Notes under the pieces: generated by a model | What the model saw: only the letters and a program-made list of their open reading frames with translations | Told to the model about the DNA's origin: nothing | Database searches by the model: none | Position numbers and translations under genes: made by a program | Part shown: piece after piece, positions 39,006 through 51,504 of the stretch | How the letters are laid out: each line of letters opens with the position of its first letter | Position numbering within the stretch: position 1 is the first letter of the stretch | DNA from: Silurus meridionalis | Lineage: Eukaryota; Chordata; Actinopteri; Siluriformes; Siluridae | DNA: 64,000 bases | Direction: 5' to 3' | NCBI RefSeq assembly: GCF_014805685.1 | Contig: NC_060887.1 | Span: 12,228,963 to 12,292,962, forward strand

Positions 39006-42000
39006 GTAAGCAATGGCATAAAATATCATTTTTAAAAAGGCACCCCCAACACACACACACACACACATAATATACATACAAACACACACTGTGTATAGAA
39101 TGTGTGTAATTTAATTTTAGTATGACATGAAGCATCACTTTAACACAGTGAGTTTGCTGAAATGTCATCTCCTCTTAAACAGCTTTGTAATTACTAAAAA
39201 TGGCCACAAATTAGCAGCAGAGACACATGACCTTTATATCAGTATAAACATGTCTGTGGGTGTTTTAATATCATGAGACTTCATTTCTGTCATGGTCTTT
39301 AAAGCAAAATTGAATTCTAGATTTCTCGCATTCTTTCTATCAGTGTCACCTGAGAGAGAACCTGTAAGCTATGTGGAAAGTGGAGAGCATGCACACACTA
39401 GTTCACACTCCGGCCTGGCAAACACACAAGCGTCTCCGTGGACAGCAGGTGAGTAGAGATGGGTTTTTTTTTGTCATTTTTTGATCGCAAGTTCACAAAT
39501 CCGGCACCTCGAATTGGTGAAATCCTCCAAGGGCCGGCTTTTCCTGATTGCCTCTGCTTGTGATTTGTCCACACCTTGGAGGTGTGTGTGTATATATATG
39601 TGAAATGGTCATGATATATGTGTGTGTCTGGTGATTAGGTGTTGGCTCAGCTGTCACAGCATGTGCACCAGCACGAAGAAGAAGGGGAAGAGGGCGTGGG
39701 CGTGGCCGAGGCCGAGGCCAGACAAGAAAGGCCAGGGATACGTCAGAGCTCCTTCCTCAGGCTGCACCCAACAAAGTGACCTGCGGTAAGACTGCGTTAC
39801 CTTCGTCTTTCTCACTCTCTCTTTCTTTCTGCCTCTCCTTTTATACCTTTCTATTTGTTTTCCTCATTCATCTTTTCGTCATTCTCCACATTTCATATTT
39901 AAACAGACTGTCAATTTCTGTTTTATATCTTGTATAACAAAAACTAAAACGACAATCACAAATGCCCCTTCTTTACTGTTGGTCCGAACCCCCCCTGATC
40001 CTCGGACCTTTTAAACAATTAACTTCTATGGCAGGATTTTACGTCCGTGTATAGATGACCAGTCACTTAACAGATTTTTGCTAAACTCATCCATGCACTT
40101 GTCAACGGCTTCACGTGTTTAAACCTCGTTAGTCTGATCAAATGTTATAATCACGAGCTCAGATGTATTTCACATTTGATATCATCATTCCAGACTGCTG
40201 CTCATTTAGAATTTTTGCTTTAGATAAATTTGCCCTCATTTGATCAGACACTAAAACTCCTTTACCTGCATTTATTAAAGTGAGATAATCTAGATAATCA
40301 ACTCTTTTCTGAAAAGAAAAAAAAAACAAAAACAACCCACTCAGTCGACTCATCTGATCATTCTGATCCTCTCACCATTTCCGCTTGAATTATTTGTATG
40401 TATTAATTTTTCATCTAATTGCAGTGAAAGTACAGTGTTTTGTGCAAACACACACTTAGCAAGCAAGCTCTTTGTCTCCTGACGTCCTCTGCCTTTGAGA
40501 GGCGCACCAAGCTGTCAGAGATGAGGGAGGCCATTTTGTGCCGTTATGATGCAGGATGATTCAGTGTCCGAATCACAGACATGCTGCACTGCTCATCACA
40601 CAAGACTGCTGACTCTGCCAGTGTTCAGATTAGCACATTTAAATGCCTGCCCAACAACCTGCCGTGTGTGGTGTACAAGTCTTTCACAAACTAAACAAAT
40701 ATGAGTAAAGAGAAAAAAGAAGAATGTGTGTGTGTGGGATTAAAACACACACAGTAGCACTTTTCCATTGTAACGTGTAGTTGAGCTCTGCCAATTAACC
40801 AGGAGCCCACTGACTGTTTTGGTGAGCTGTGCTGTTAACAGTCCGTCTACCTGCACTAAAGAGTTAATCATTTGAGCTAGAAATATAAACCATTGGTTAT
40901 CAAACACATTATGCGAACAAAAGTTTGTGGACACGTAACCATCAGAGTGCTTTTCGTACAAATGTTCCACTAGATCTTGCTGTGTGCTTGTGGAGATGTG
41001 TGCTCATTCACCAAAAAGGGTGTTAGTAAAGCCACATCCTGGTATAGGTGAGGTAATGGAGGCCTGGGGTACAGTCGAAATTCAATTCACCCCAAAGGCA
41101 GTCAATAGGGTTGAGATCAGCGCTCTATAGGCCACTCAAGATTTTCCACTCCAACTCACACAAAACTATGTTGCTAACTATAGATTGCTTAATTTGCAGG
41201 GGGACTGTCATCCTGGAACAGGTTTGGTTCCCTTAGTTCAAGTGAAAGGGAAATTGAATGCTACCGTATCCAAAGACATCCTGCAGTCGTGTGCATTGTG
41301 CTGACAATTTGGGGAAGGTGTCCTAGTACTTTTGTTCAAATAGTGTAGTTTTTATAGATGAATTCATTGTTGTGGAATAGTTCAGACCATAACCTCGGTG
41401 CCACATAATATTTTAACAAATGAGAGCTTTTATTTCTCGAAAAACAAACACAGGAATCTGTTAGTAGTCACTACCTGAAAACCTGTAGAGTACCACCCAC
41501 AATCACTACATCAGCCGTATGACGGGGAAACACCTGCATGTTCATCACGCCACATTCAGTTCTAGGTCGAAGTTTGCTACCCTGCCATCTTGGACTGTTC
41601 AGTGGAAAAGTGCTACGGTTATGCTTTGAAGGCTTGATGAAAACAAATCGAAATCAAATGAAAACAGGTCTGTGAACACCGTGTTGCTGCAGCATTATTA
41701 AAAAAAATGAGTCATCACATTCATTAGACTTTAAAGCACATAACACAAAGTTGTCCAGGTTTAACGCACATACAAATACAAAATGATTGAACGATTAACA
41801 AAGTGAAGGGAATTTTATTTGTCTATTTTGTAGGAGATGTCCATTGGGGTCTGATAAACTTGGATCTCGAATGGTAAATATCAGAGGTCCCTATTTAAAT
41901 CTTAACTATTCATTTAATTACAGTACTTTTGATCAGAAAAACATGATTAAATCTCATTATAACTATTAATTTCAGATATTCAGCACATTGTAGAAAAGGA

Positions 42001-42121
42001 CAGATTTTCCCCATGACTAATGCATTCTGTGGAAGCACACATTCAGAAGACACTCAGACGGATTGGATCGAAAATTACGTTTTTCCACAAACTCAGTGGC
42101 GCTTGAGTGCACACAGTTGTC

Positions 42122-42158
<37 letters not shown>

Positions 42159-45100
42159 TAAATAATCAGAGTTTGCACTTGTGTTTGGACCCCACGATGT
42201 GTTCATTAGGAGTGTGCATTCAGAATGTCTTTTGACTAAATAAAACGAGGTCTGTTGCCTAATATGAGCGCCCCCTCCTCCAAAAGCCTTGAGGTACACC
42301 ATCAAAAACACACCAAGGCCCCTTATCAAGTAATTAGTGTTTTTTTTTTTTTGCTCAAATGAAAGTGATTGTGTCAGGATGGTTGGTGATTCATGTTTTC
42401 TGTTCGAACAGCCTGAAAGGGTGATAAATGGGTAAAGGAGTAGGCAGGAAAGAGTGCCTCACTATCATTACAGATTGCTGCTATGTTTAATGCTGCGCTT
42501 CCTTACCAGGTAAACAAACTACCGCATTAGTCACTGGGAAATAAAAGCAAATATGGGCTGAGTGATGATAAAGGTCCACTAAGTAAAAGACAAAAAGTAT
42601 ATATAAGTGTAGGGAGGCTAGTACTCTTCAGATTTTTCATATTTATGGCTACATTCAGGGCAGCTCCTGTGTGAAGATTATGAGCAATGTGGAACTGTTG
42701 AATTTCCAATGTTGGACATGGGAAAATGAAAATAAATTGTTGCTGGTCCGGCCCAATATTACAGACACATGGTGCAATAAGATATTGTTTTGTCTGTATG
42801 TATAAATGTCTTGTGAGCTATTTAAACTACAGAATACTGAAGATCAAGAATCAAGGATCAGATCAACTATTAAGCTGGAAAACTAATCTTTGATTTGACA
42901 CACTTATTAAATACAACACAGTGTTATAGTACAGTGTATATAGAATAAAGCTGCAGGGTTAAACACCCAATATTTATGTAGGGAAAAGCCATATTTGTTA
43001 CACAGGTGCAAAAGTTGAATATCTGGAAAGACATTTTTTTGTTTGAGGCCTTTGTTTTAAAAACCCAAGGTTTTAAAATACAAGGTTATAACAAAATACA
43101 GATTATCCTAATACAACCAGTTATGATTTTATTCATTCGTCACTTCTTGCCTCTGCTACAAATGGCACTTGAGAATGAAGTAAAAGGGCTGTTTGATGGT
43201 CAAGCAGGAACTGATGGTCTCATAATTGAAGTCTGAATGACTTATTACTTAGTGGACCTTTTGATGAACATTTTACTCCAGTTACATCTAAATGATCTCT
43301 TTCTTTCCCATGTGAAAAATCGGACTAACTAGTAGAGCTAACTTTGTGTTTGTTTCTCACTTCAGTTTCCTCAGATGTCATCATTCTGCATGGTCACATT
43401 TCTTTCTTTATACATTTTTCCTTCTTGCTATCTCTCGCTCTCTTTATTGCTTTCTCAACATAAGATGATGCTGGGACATTATATGAAGTGCACTTTCTAA
43501 TAAAGAAAGCAAACACTTACCAGTATAACTCCGAACTTGGCAAAGCTCGCTAATCCGATGTCCGTACATGTGCAGCAATATGAACAATATAACATTGCCC
43601 TCATTCACTTTCCCTTCATTACCGTTCAAGCTCCTGAATATCAGAAAACCCAAATTTGATTCGTTCTTCAGCTCCTTATAATTGATTTTTTTCCCCTATC
43701 ATAGTCATGATAAAACGTTTTGTTTAAAATAGATTCCCGAATTGCCTTATTTAATTGGTTTGTTCTGACAAAGTAAGGTCCAGTATTCCAAAAGAATGCC
43801 AAAGTAGCTTTAGAACAAACAAACATCTTAACACCGTCTTGGAATGGAAGAACGAGTATTTAAGAATGATTATATTTGTGTGCTTTACAAGATGCCTACA
43901 CATGTATTGGTTATACTCCTAAAAAGAAGCTTACTATTTAAGATACAGTCCATGTGACCTTTTTGACCTTTGTGCTCCTGAACGTGCTGAAAGTGCTCTA
44001 TTGACCCCCCCATTTGATTCCAGCAGGTTGACTCAGGAATGGGTAGGAAAAGCAGGAGAACGGATAGAGAAAGAGAGAGTGCACGCCACTGTAAAGGGCG
44101 TGCGCTGTGCTCTTTGTGCGAGATGATACACACTCAAGCCAAGTGTGTGCATTCTCACTCACGCTCTGCTTCATGAGGCCTGGTCCATGTCTAAGGTAAA
44201 AAGTTTACCTTCCTCACCCGGTTAAAGAGGAGGGATAAAAAAAAAATATAAAAAAAAAAAGTGCTGTATTTTACCATTAAAATCAATCCACTTCCTCAAA
44301 ACCATGATTCCCCTAAAGACCTTTTTTATTTTGTGTACTATTAGTAGACTTTTGGGTTGCTGGGGAACAACTAGTACAGAATTCTGGAGAAAGTTGTTGG
44401 CCACAGAACTGACTCGAGAAAGGCAGAACATTTTCTTCTTTTGTTTTCATCACTGCTAAATGGTAAAGGAACCTTTAGATAATGGGAAAATTGTAAAAAA
44501 AAAACAAAAAAAAAAAACCAATATCTTTTTACAAAGCTTTCACAGCTCTCAGGGTTTTCCTGAATGTGTGCCATTTGAACTAATCAAAACAGAGGAAGTC
44601 AATAACAATATCAAACCTGAATCTGCCTTGAATGGAAGCTCAACCTTGAGAATTGTCCATTTTTTTCATTTTGTGAGCAGTTCTGAGGAAAATGACCCAA
44701 CAGAGCTCTTGCTGAAAATCAAATTTTTTATTTTATTTATTTATTTATTATTATTATTTTTTTAGGAAGTAGACATAAATATCATTGGGGGAAGGGGAGG
44801 GCAACAGATTCAATTTATTTCTACCCATATAGAATTGAAGCTTATGAAATTGCTTGCTTTGACCGCCACAGAGGAACAGCCTTTTTGGAAAAACGTTCAT
44901 CCCAAATTCTGCTTGTCTCTTTCTCTCTCCTTTGTGTCCACAGTTGAAAAACAGACTGACTCAAGGGTCAGGGACAAAACAAGTTGGCCATCCTCACATA
45001 CTAAGAGAGGGAGAGAGGGAACTTTAAAGAACGAGATAAATTAGCAAGCGGTTGGGCAGCAGCCTCCTGCTCTTTTTCTCTCTCCCTCCGTCTTGGTTTG

Positions 45101-48100
45101 TTGTTCGTCACAAAAGAGGGATGGATATAGTGTGGAAGCTCTTCACATGGAGCAGCTCCTCGTAATAAATTGTGCCTAAAGGTTGTGTTTTTCCTGGAAA
45201 ATGAAATGATCTGTTTTTTTTTTTATTTTTTTTTATTTTTACCTATACTGTAAATAACAACAGCAACAAAAAAGTCTGGATTAGAAATTAGAATTTCAAA
45301 AACTTTACCATCATGGATGAATGTAATTTTACTCAAATGACCTCCTGTCTGATTCTCTGTAAAACAGCATACATACAATCCATTATTAGAGAAAAACTGT
45401 TGCTTCATGTATTTTATGCCTGAACAAAATGGTGACAATGAAGGTGGAAGCTCGATAGAGATGTGCATACATTTTTTCTTTTCTTTTATCTTTTTTGTTT
45501 TGTAAAAAAAAAAAAAAAAAATTGCAAAAAGCACTATGTCCCCGCCACATGACAGCATGAGAGGTGCTTCAGAATGGAACAAAATGGAAAAAGTGCAATG
45601 CGAATGTACTCTGTCATTGGATCTCTTCTGGAGAATGTGTTTTTGTTTTGTTTTGTTTAAAAAAAAAAAAAAAAAGCTTTCAATCATTTATGTTTCCAGT
45701 TTGTTTTGTTCAAACCACCAGTGAATTCAATATATGTGGGGAGTATTATAAACAAGATAGATCCAGTGGTGGTGGTGGTTGGGGGGGCGGGGTTGAGGGG
45801 AGATGGGGGAAATCAGGGGGTTATATGCAAAATAACTATTTGGTTATTTCTTTCTCATGGAGATATATCATTGAAGAACATCCTTACGCTCTTATCTTAG
45901 TTACAATTGTCACCGGTGTAGTTCCAGTACAGTATTTCCTAATGTCTTATTGATATTTACACAAAGTTCTTGTTGAAGATAGTAATTATAAATGCACGCT
46001 GATACAGAGAGTGCTTTCGTTTTGCTAATGTTCACCAATCACATTTAGCCTCTTTATACTAATAGACTATGTCCAAAGCCTTATTATTATTTCCCTCATA
46101 CATGATAAACCAACTGTATTAGAACCATATTGAAGCAAATACTGCTGGACTAGTACCCCTATTGCTATATATAATGTTTTTTATGAATTTCTCATAACAT
46201 TCTCCTTAATTCTGAGAATTAAAAAAAAAAATTAGATTTCTCTGATTACACTCCACGTGTCTGTAAGACACTTTTTTCAGCTTGTTTTTTGAGTCACCCA
46301 ACATGCCCAGTGAGAACGTAAGTGCAGTTAATTGAGGGTGGAAAAGGTTGGATTTGTGTTGCAGCAATGTTCTGAAGATTCGATGGGTCCACTCCGCCTC
46401 TGACTTTGAATGACATGAAAGGAAATGACATCACAACGAAGCGCTGGTTCAGTATGTATCTTTCAATCGTATCTTGCCATCTCTGTGCCCTGTGCTGTTG
46501 CATGACATCAGATCCTCCTCCTGTTCTCGTAATAACCACAAGGTAGCGCCATCCTTTTACTAGTTTGTGTTACTTCTGACTACTTTGCCTCTGAAGCATT
46601 TTAGTCAAAAAAAACCAAAAAAAAACCAGAACGGCTCCTCTGAATGACAGTCCACCTTGAAATTTCTCAGACTGGGGAACTGCATTTTAGGTTATTCGAT
46701 TACAATGAATTTCCTGAAACAGCCTGCTTTCAAATGCTGACTCAAAAAAAGAAAAAAAAAAGGAAATGGGTGCGAGGTTAAAACTGGACAGTCGAAATTT
46801 CAACGTAATGCAGAGGACCTGTAAGAAACAATGCAGTATTCCCTAAAGTGCTGGAAATCATTTGGCATTGTGTGTAAAGTGTGCCATCAGTGAACCTTTT
46901 TGAGTTCTGCTTGCTCAATCAAATGCTACCTGTTTATCTCCAAAGTGTAACTCCAGACATCCTTTGTTCACTCAGAATTTGCTCAGCCGAAAAGAGTTCA
47001 CCCATTTTCGACTGTCTGCTCCTTGAACTGAATCTTTACTCTCCTTTTTTTGGACTTAATTTCTGAATGTACTTTTACACATTCAGCTTATGCCTCATCT
47101 GGACCAGATCTTTTCAGTTTCTGTTACATCCCCAGTTCTCCTGAGCAAAAATAGTTCCACATTAAGGCCATTAAGTACTCAGACGAGCAATAATGTCCTC
47201 TTGCACTGTGTTAACCTTATTGTGGAAAAAAAAAACCATCCAAGACCTCTTAAAAGCCATGCAATTATGTGTTGATTTGTTTAAGTCTCTTTGATGACTG
47301 ACAAAAGTTATTTTTTTATTTCTCTACCTTTTTATCCCTCTCTTCTCTTGCCTGTCCATCAACTCTGTTTTTTCTACAACCCATTCTTTTCTTTTTTCTT
47401 TTTATACCTGTTTATTAATATCCTCTACCCACTCTTCTTCATATGCTGGCACCTGGCCTTTCCCCCTATCCTATTTTTTATCGTCCCTGCCTTTTTTCTT
47501 CCTATCCTTCTCTTTTTCTCCATTCTCCTCCTTTTCTTCTTTCCTCATGGCAGACATCCGGCTGCGCGTTCGGGCCGAGTACTCGGAGCACGAGTCAGCC
47601 TTGCGTGCCAGGGTCTCCTCAGATAAGCAACAGCCTCTGGAGCGCCAGTTTGAGCTGTTCAACCGCGCCAGCCTTTTGCTGCGTGCCCGTGACCTCGGCT
47701 CCATCGTCTGCGACATCAAGTTCTCTGAGCTGCAAAACCTAGACGCCTTCTGGGCTGACTACCTGAGCGGTGCACTCCTGGAGGCACTTAAGGGTGTCTT
47801 CATCACAGACTCGCTGAAGAGAGCGGCCGGGCAAGAGGGCGTTCGGCTGCTGGTCAGCGTTGACCAGGACGACTATGAAGAGGGCAGGAAGCTACTGCTC
47901 AGCAACCTGACACACAGCACTGCAGGTGTCTCAGTGGACAGGTTAGAAAGCACCCTCACACTCATTCAAGGCCTGGTTATTAAGAAGGGCACTGCTTCCA
48001 GTTGTTAGAGTTCTTTTTCTAGGTACAGGCATAACATTATAAACACTTGTCTAATATTGTATTGGTCCCCCTTTTACTGCCAAAACATTCCTGACCCATC

Positions 48101-49012
48101 GAGCATTAGCAAAGACCACACTCCCACGTACATCAATGAGCCTCAGCCGCCTGTGACCCTGTCGCTGGTTCACCACTGTTACTTCCTTGGAGCACTTTTG
48201 ATAGATACTGACCACTGCAGACCGGAGTCATCTCACAAGAGCAGCAGTTTTGGAGACGCTCTGATCCAGACGTCTAGATGTCACAATTTAGCCCTCGTCA
48301 GACTCGCTCAAATCCTTACGCTCGCCCATTTTTCCAGTTTCTAACACGTCAACTTTGAGGACGAAATGTTCACTTGTTGCCTAATAAATCCAACCCACTA
48401 ACAGGTGCCATGATGAAGAGATAATCAGTGTTTTTCACTTCAACACTCATGTGGTTATATAATGTTATATAATGTCAATGTTATGCCTGGTCTGTGTACA
48501 AGTCGTTATGTGGTTCTTTTACGTAAACTCACCAAAGGGAGTCATGGAGTTTGGATTTACTGCATGGAGCTCATGAAACTGCTTCTCAGCAGTGATTTCT
48601 GAGAATTCTGTGCAGTTTGCAAAAACTTGATAGGTATTTTTTGGTATTTTCCTGCTGAGGATATTGACTGCCCCATTAATTTTTAAGGGAAGATGCAAAT
48701 AATTTGAGCCACTAGGGGGCAGTTGATGACGATTTTTATTTTTATTTTTAACCAGTTAACGCTAACATACAGGATTTTATTTATTTTTTTTCTTTTCTAA
48801 CATTTTACCACTAATATTGGTACTGCTCTAATTTTCTGTGCGTAATGCTGACTATTTCCATTTGTATTGTCTTATACATGTGTTAAACATCCGTGCTGAT
48901 AATGTCACTGATGGTCTCACTCATTTTGTTTCCTTTGCTCTCAGGCCCTGAGAAATGGAAAGGCTTCATAAAAGGAGCAAGAAGAGAAAGAAGAAAAGAC
49001 CTCTCGAGTTAA
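38552..49012 (+). CDS. dedd2: Death effector domain-containing protein 2-like
   Basis: A nuclear adaptor of the DEDD family, whose members link death-receptor signalling to caspase-mediated events in the nucleus. Five coding exons join to about 381 residues. Residues 22-144 are a death effector domain (EMLSLHEVFEIVGSQLTE, ending with the RHDLL form of the RxDL motif), followed by a KKRR nuclear signal. Residues about 187-235 contain an Arg/Gly run (RRRRGRGRGRGRGRGRG) and more basic residues. From 236 comes the conserved C-terminal domain (CDIRLRVRAEY to VDQDDYEEGRKLL). The N-terminus is closer to DEDD2 than to DEDD, while parts of the C-terminus recall DEDD. Linkage to rabac1 and atp1a3 favours DEDD2. 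The domain has an insert of about 45 residues relative to human. The last splice is the least certain. Confidence 0.88.
39344..39448 (+). CDS. dedd2: dedd2 coding exon 2
   Basis: Residues 152-187, starting VSPERE, the block that follows the basic signal in DEDD2, then a Ser/His-rich linker. Acceptor TTCTATCAG, donor CAG|GTGAGT. Confidence 0.88.
39639..39785 (+). CDS. dedd2: dedd2 coding exon 3
   Basis: Residues 187-236. Encodes the ARRRRGRGRGRG tract and QTRKARD, then NKVTC leading into the C-terminal domain. The coding DNA is a short purine-rich repeat (GGGCGTGGGCGTGGC-like). Donor CTGCG|GTAAGA. Confidence 0.9.
39786..40904. other. dedd2 intron 3, first part
   Basis: I see no repeat or exon in this stretch apart from short homopolymers and a GT run near 40726. 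Confidence 0.5.
40905..41347. mobile_element. Non-autonomous DNA transposon (MITE-like)
   Basis: The ends are inverted repeats: left ATGCGAACAAAAGTTTGTGGAC, right GTCCTAGTACTTTTGTTCAA(A). The interior contains words shared with copies at 50669 and 60148 (CCACTAGATCTTG or equivalent, GGTGTTAGTAAAG, GGGTTGAG, CTCAAGATTTTCCACTC). No coding capacity. In dedd2 intron 3. Confidence 0.75.
41348..47553. other. dedd2 intron 3, remainder
   Basis: AT-rich intronic DNA with no exon or RNA gene I can support. It has an (AAT)n run at 42124-42160, several T/A homopolymers, a DR3 of TGACCT at 43955-43969, an acceptor-like TTTGTGTCCACAG near 44943, and a 250-base pyrimidine-rich run just before exon 4 (47290-47550). 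Confidence 0.5.
42124..42160. repeat. (AAT)n microsatellite
   Basis: About twelve AAT repeats in dedd2 intron 3. Confidence 0.96.
47554..47925 (+). CDS. dedd2: dedd2 coding exon 4
   Basis: Residues 236-360: IRLRVRAEYSEHES, RDLGSIVCDIKFSEL, LDAFWADYLSGALLEALKGVF and LLVSVDQDDYEEGRK, the family C-terminal domain. A 250-base pyrimidine-rich stretch precedes the acceptor. The donor GCAG|GTGTCT is weak. Reading through instead would end the protein at a TAG-type stop near 48008 with an unrelated tail. Confidence 0.9.
48020..48498. mobile_element. Tc1-derived deletion element in dedd2 intron 4
   Basis: The left end TACAGGCATAACATTAT and right end AATGTTATGCCTGG(TCTGTGTA) are inverted repeats with TA at both outer edges. 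The interior is the N-terminal part of a Tc1-like transposase in antisense, shared with 55526 and 22452. About 480 bases remain of an element that is normally some 1.3-1.6 kb. Confidence 0.82.
48945..49012 (+). CDS. dedd2: dedd2 coding exon 5 with stop
   Basis: Residues 360-381, PEKWKGFIKGARRERRKDL then SS and TAA. Chosen because the acceptor TTTGCTCTCAG is strong, the phase fits exon 4, and the tail is basic as expected for a nuclear protein. Not verified by family comparison. Confidence 0.6.
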
Positions 49013-49788
49013 TTTATCCACAACAGTGCTGGATAGGCGGTGTATGAAATGAGAGTAAATTAAAAGAGATTTGAATTCGAGTACGGCTGAAAGAGATGCC
49101 CACGATCAGGAACAAAATTGGGTGTTGAACGTACGTTTGGAAGCTAATTGATGGCACACACACCTTTAGCCCACACTTGAGTTGTAGGCAGAATTCTGTG
49201 CAGCTGGTCATTTGTTCATTGCAATGTCTTTGTTTACACAGATTGAAAGAAATGAGACCCAGCTGAATATTTTATGTTAAAGGTAGATGGGTAATATGCA
49301 AGAATTTGCCATGATATTGTTCTAGGTGTATTGACTTTAAACCTCCACATCAAAGATAGAAACTGGGCTTAATGAAGTCATTTATTACCAAAGGTATTGC
49401 TTTAAAAGTACCAAGATCGGTCCTCAAATTTCACTATTTGCCACCACAAATATCCCTACATGGGTAGGGTGGGTTTTTTTTGTTTTGTTTTTTTCCCCAC
49501 CCCTATAAAAATTGGTTTATATGTGTGTGTGTGTGTTCACTATAGCAAGAAATTGAAAAAATGAACCAATTATGGTAATTAAGGGTATTTATGGACCAGA
49601 TGCAGTGTAACATCTGCGTAATAACCACCAGCATTCTAGCCCAGGTCCAAAACCGTCTCGGAGATGCTCGGAGACGAGCCTTTCCCACAGGAAAGGGAAT
49701 CCTGTAACAAGTTCAGTCGCACAGATGCTTCTGACAAGGTGCAGTCTTCTCGATTTTTGGCACAACCACACTGAGCCTTCAAAGGATT

Positions 49789-49793
<5 letters not shown>

Positions 49794-49856
<63 letters not shown>
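49794..49856. repeat. (AT)n microsatellite
   Basis: A perfect AT run of about 62 bases, in the probable dedd2 3' UTR. Confidence 0.97.
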
Positions 49857-49863
<7 letters not shown>

Positions 49864-50097
49864 AAGAACATATGGGTTAGTGCATCCGTTACCTTTGTAT
49901 CATTGGAAGAAAATGTCAATATAAAAAAAGAAGGTAGATGTGGCTAGCGATTTGTCTATACTCTTATGTCTGGTGGTTCAAAAGTGTTTCTTTGTGTCCT
50001 TTTTCCTTCTGTTCTTTTTCCTTCTGTTCCTGTTTAACGTTTTAATTTAACGAACGCATGTATAGACGTTTATATTTCAATTTCGGATTTCATTCTG

Positions 50098-50103
50098 AAT
50101 AAA
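50098..50103 (+). terminator. dedd2 polyadenylation signal candidate
   Basis: Canonical AATAAA about 1.1 kb after the inferred stop, just before the transposon-dense region begins. Confidence 0.45.
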
Positions 50104-50854
50104 ATAATACCACAGGCGACTTTTCTTTCCTTTATTTACCAAAACATTGTCTGCTTACACACTAAATAAATAGAATATATGAGTAGTCTTACACTAATGA
50201 ACTCCAGTGGCATGTTGGGAGGTTTAGGACCAGCCACCAGCAGATGCCCTGAATGTTCTTGTGGACCGCACTACAGGCATTTCTTTTAGATTTATTACAA
50301 GATCTAGCCCAATCACGTCTCCATGTGCTTCCTTTATTTCCGTACACTCGTTTATTAAACCAGAGTGTCCCACTGTTACAGCCATTCGTGTCCTGGAGTC
50401 TTAAGTGCAAGCTGAGTAGTGCCCACTGTTCATGCTACATGACTTGCTTCATTCAGTTTAGCGTTACTACCATTCAGGGGCTATTTGACTCCATGTACTC
50501 ACCATATTTGAACACCGTAACAAGCGTTTTCAGTCTGACAGTTCAACCAAAGCTTTTTGATGCTACATGACCAGATCTCGCATAGTAATGAGGCCGAAAC
50601 ATGTATGGTGCCTGATTTGTACCAAAGCTGCTGTAATGTTAGAATAAATATATCTCTAACATGCATACAATATATGGACAAATGTTTTTGAACTCCTGGT
50701 CATAGAATTTAAATGTGCTTTCAACATTTCTATAGTTGCTGTTTACTGGTATAATAACCTTCACTTTTCTGGGAAGATGTTCCACCAGATTTTGGAGTAT
50801 GCTTGAGGAGATTTGTTCTTATTCATCTACAATTCAACTACATGGTGTTGAGCT

Positions 50855-51199
50855 CAGTAGCTCCTACTTTTATACCAAAGACTGTTGAAAGAACATTTAC
50901 TTATAATCTTATACTCCAGTGCTCATGTTAGTTCTCTCTCTCCAGTGTTCTGTATTGTTGAAAGATTTATGATCAAACTCTTGATGTCACCCAAATGAGG
51001 ATGGGTTCCCCTTTTGAGTCTGGTTCCTCTCAAGGTTTTTTCCTCATTACATCTAAGGGGGTTTTTCCTTGCCACAGTCGCCATGGCTTGCTCATCAGGG
51101 ATAAATGCACACCATTCACCTTAACTGTTGATTTCTTTAAAGCTGCTTTGAGACAATGTCTGTTGTGAAAAGCGCTATAGAAATAAACTTGACTTGACT
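50855..51199 (+). repeat. LINE 3' end (L2-like)
   Basis: The sequence GAGTCTGGTTCCTCTCAAGG and the end GCGCTATAGAAATAAACTTG(ACTTGAC) are nearly identical to 56700-57085. This is a 5'-truncated LINE 3' UTR with a short tandem tail, inserted in the outer MITE. Confidence 0.8.
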
Positions 51200-51504
51200 A
51201 CAAGGGTGTTATTAAAGTCAGGTACTGATGTAGGTGAGGTGAGGAACCCTAGGATGCAGTCAGAATTCCAATTTGTCCCATAGGTGTTCTGTAGGGTTGA
51301 GGTCAGAGCTCTACAGCGAGCAACTCAAGATCTTCCACTCTAACCCATGTCAATTATATGTTCATGTACAGTATTTCATAAAGGTGAGTACACCCCTCAC
51401 ATTTCAGCAACCATTTTATTATAAATGAAAGGACAATACTATTAAAAATGAAACTTGGATATGTTTTAGAATAGTCAATGTGCAGTTTGTATATAATAAT
51501 TCTT

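Larger units (their letters stand above)
49013..50125 (+). other. Probable dedd2 3' untranslated region
   Basis: The sequence from the stop to just past AATAAA at 50098-50103 is unspliced by appearance. It includes an (AT)n tract at 49794-49856, and an earlier AATAAA near 49858 may be used instead. Confidence 0.5.

Noticed and set aside
44830..45044. Possible extra dedd2 exon after an acceptor-like TTTGTGTCCACAG
   Set aside because: No matching donor or family-conserved peptide is seen. dedd2 exons 3 and 4 already join perfectly in phase at the conserved TCDIRLR block.
45223..45687. 154-codon minus-strand frame in dedd2 intron 3
   Set aside because: It is dominated by Phe and Lys runs from T/A homopolymers, with no recognisable fold.
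47926..48008. dedd2 ending by read-through at 48008
   Set aside because: The tail would be unlike the family, while splicing to 48945 keeps the frame and gives a basic tail. It is kept as an alternative because the donor is weak.
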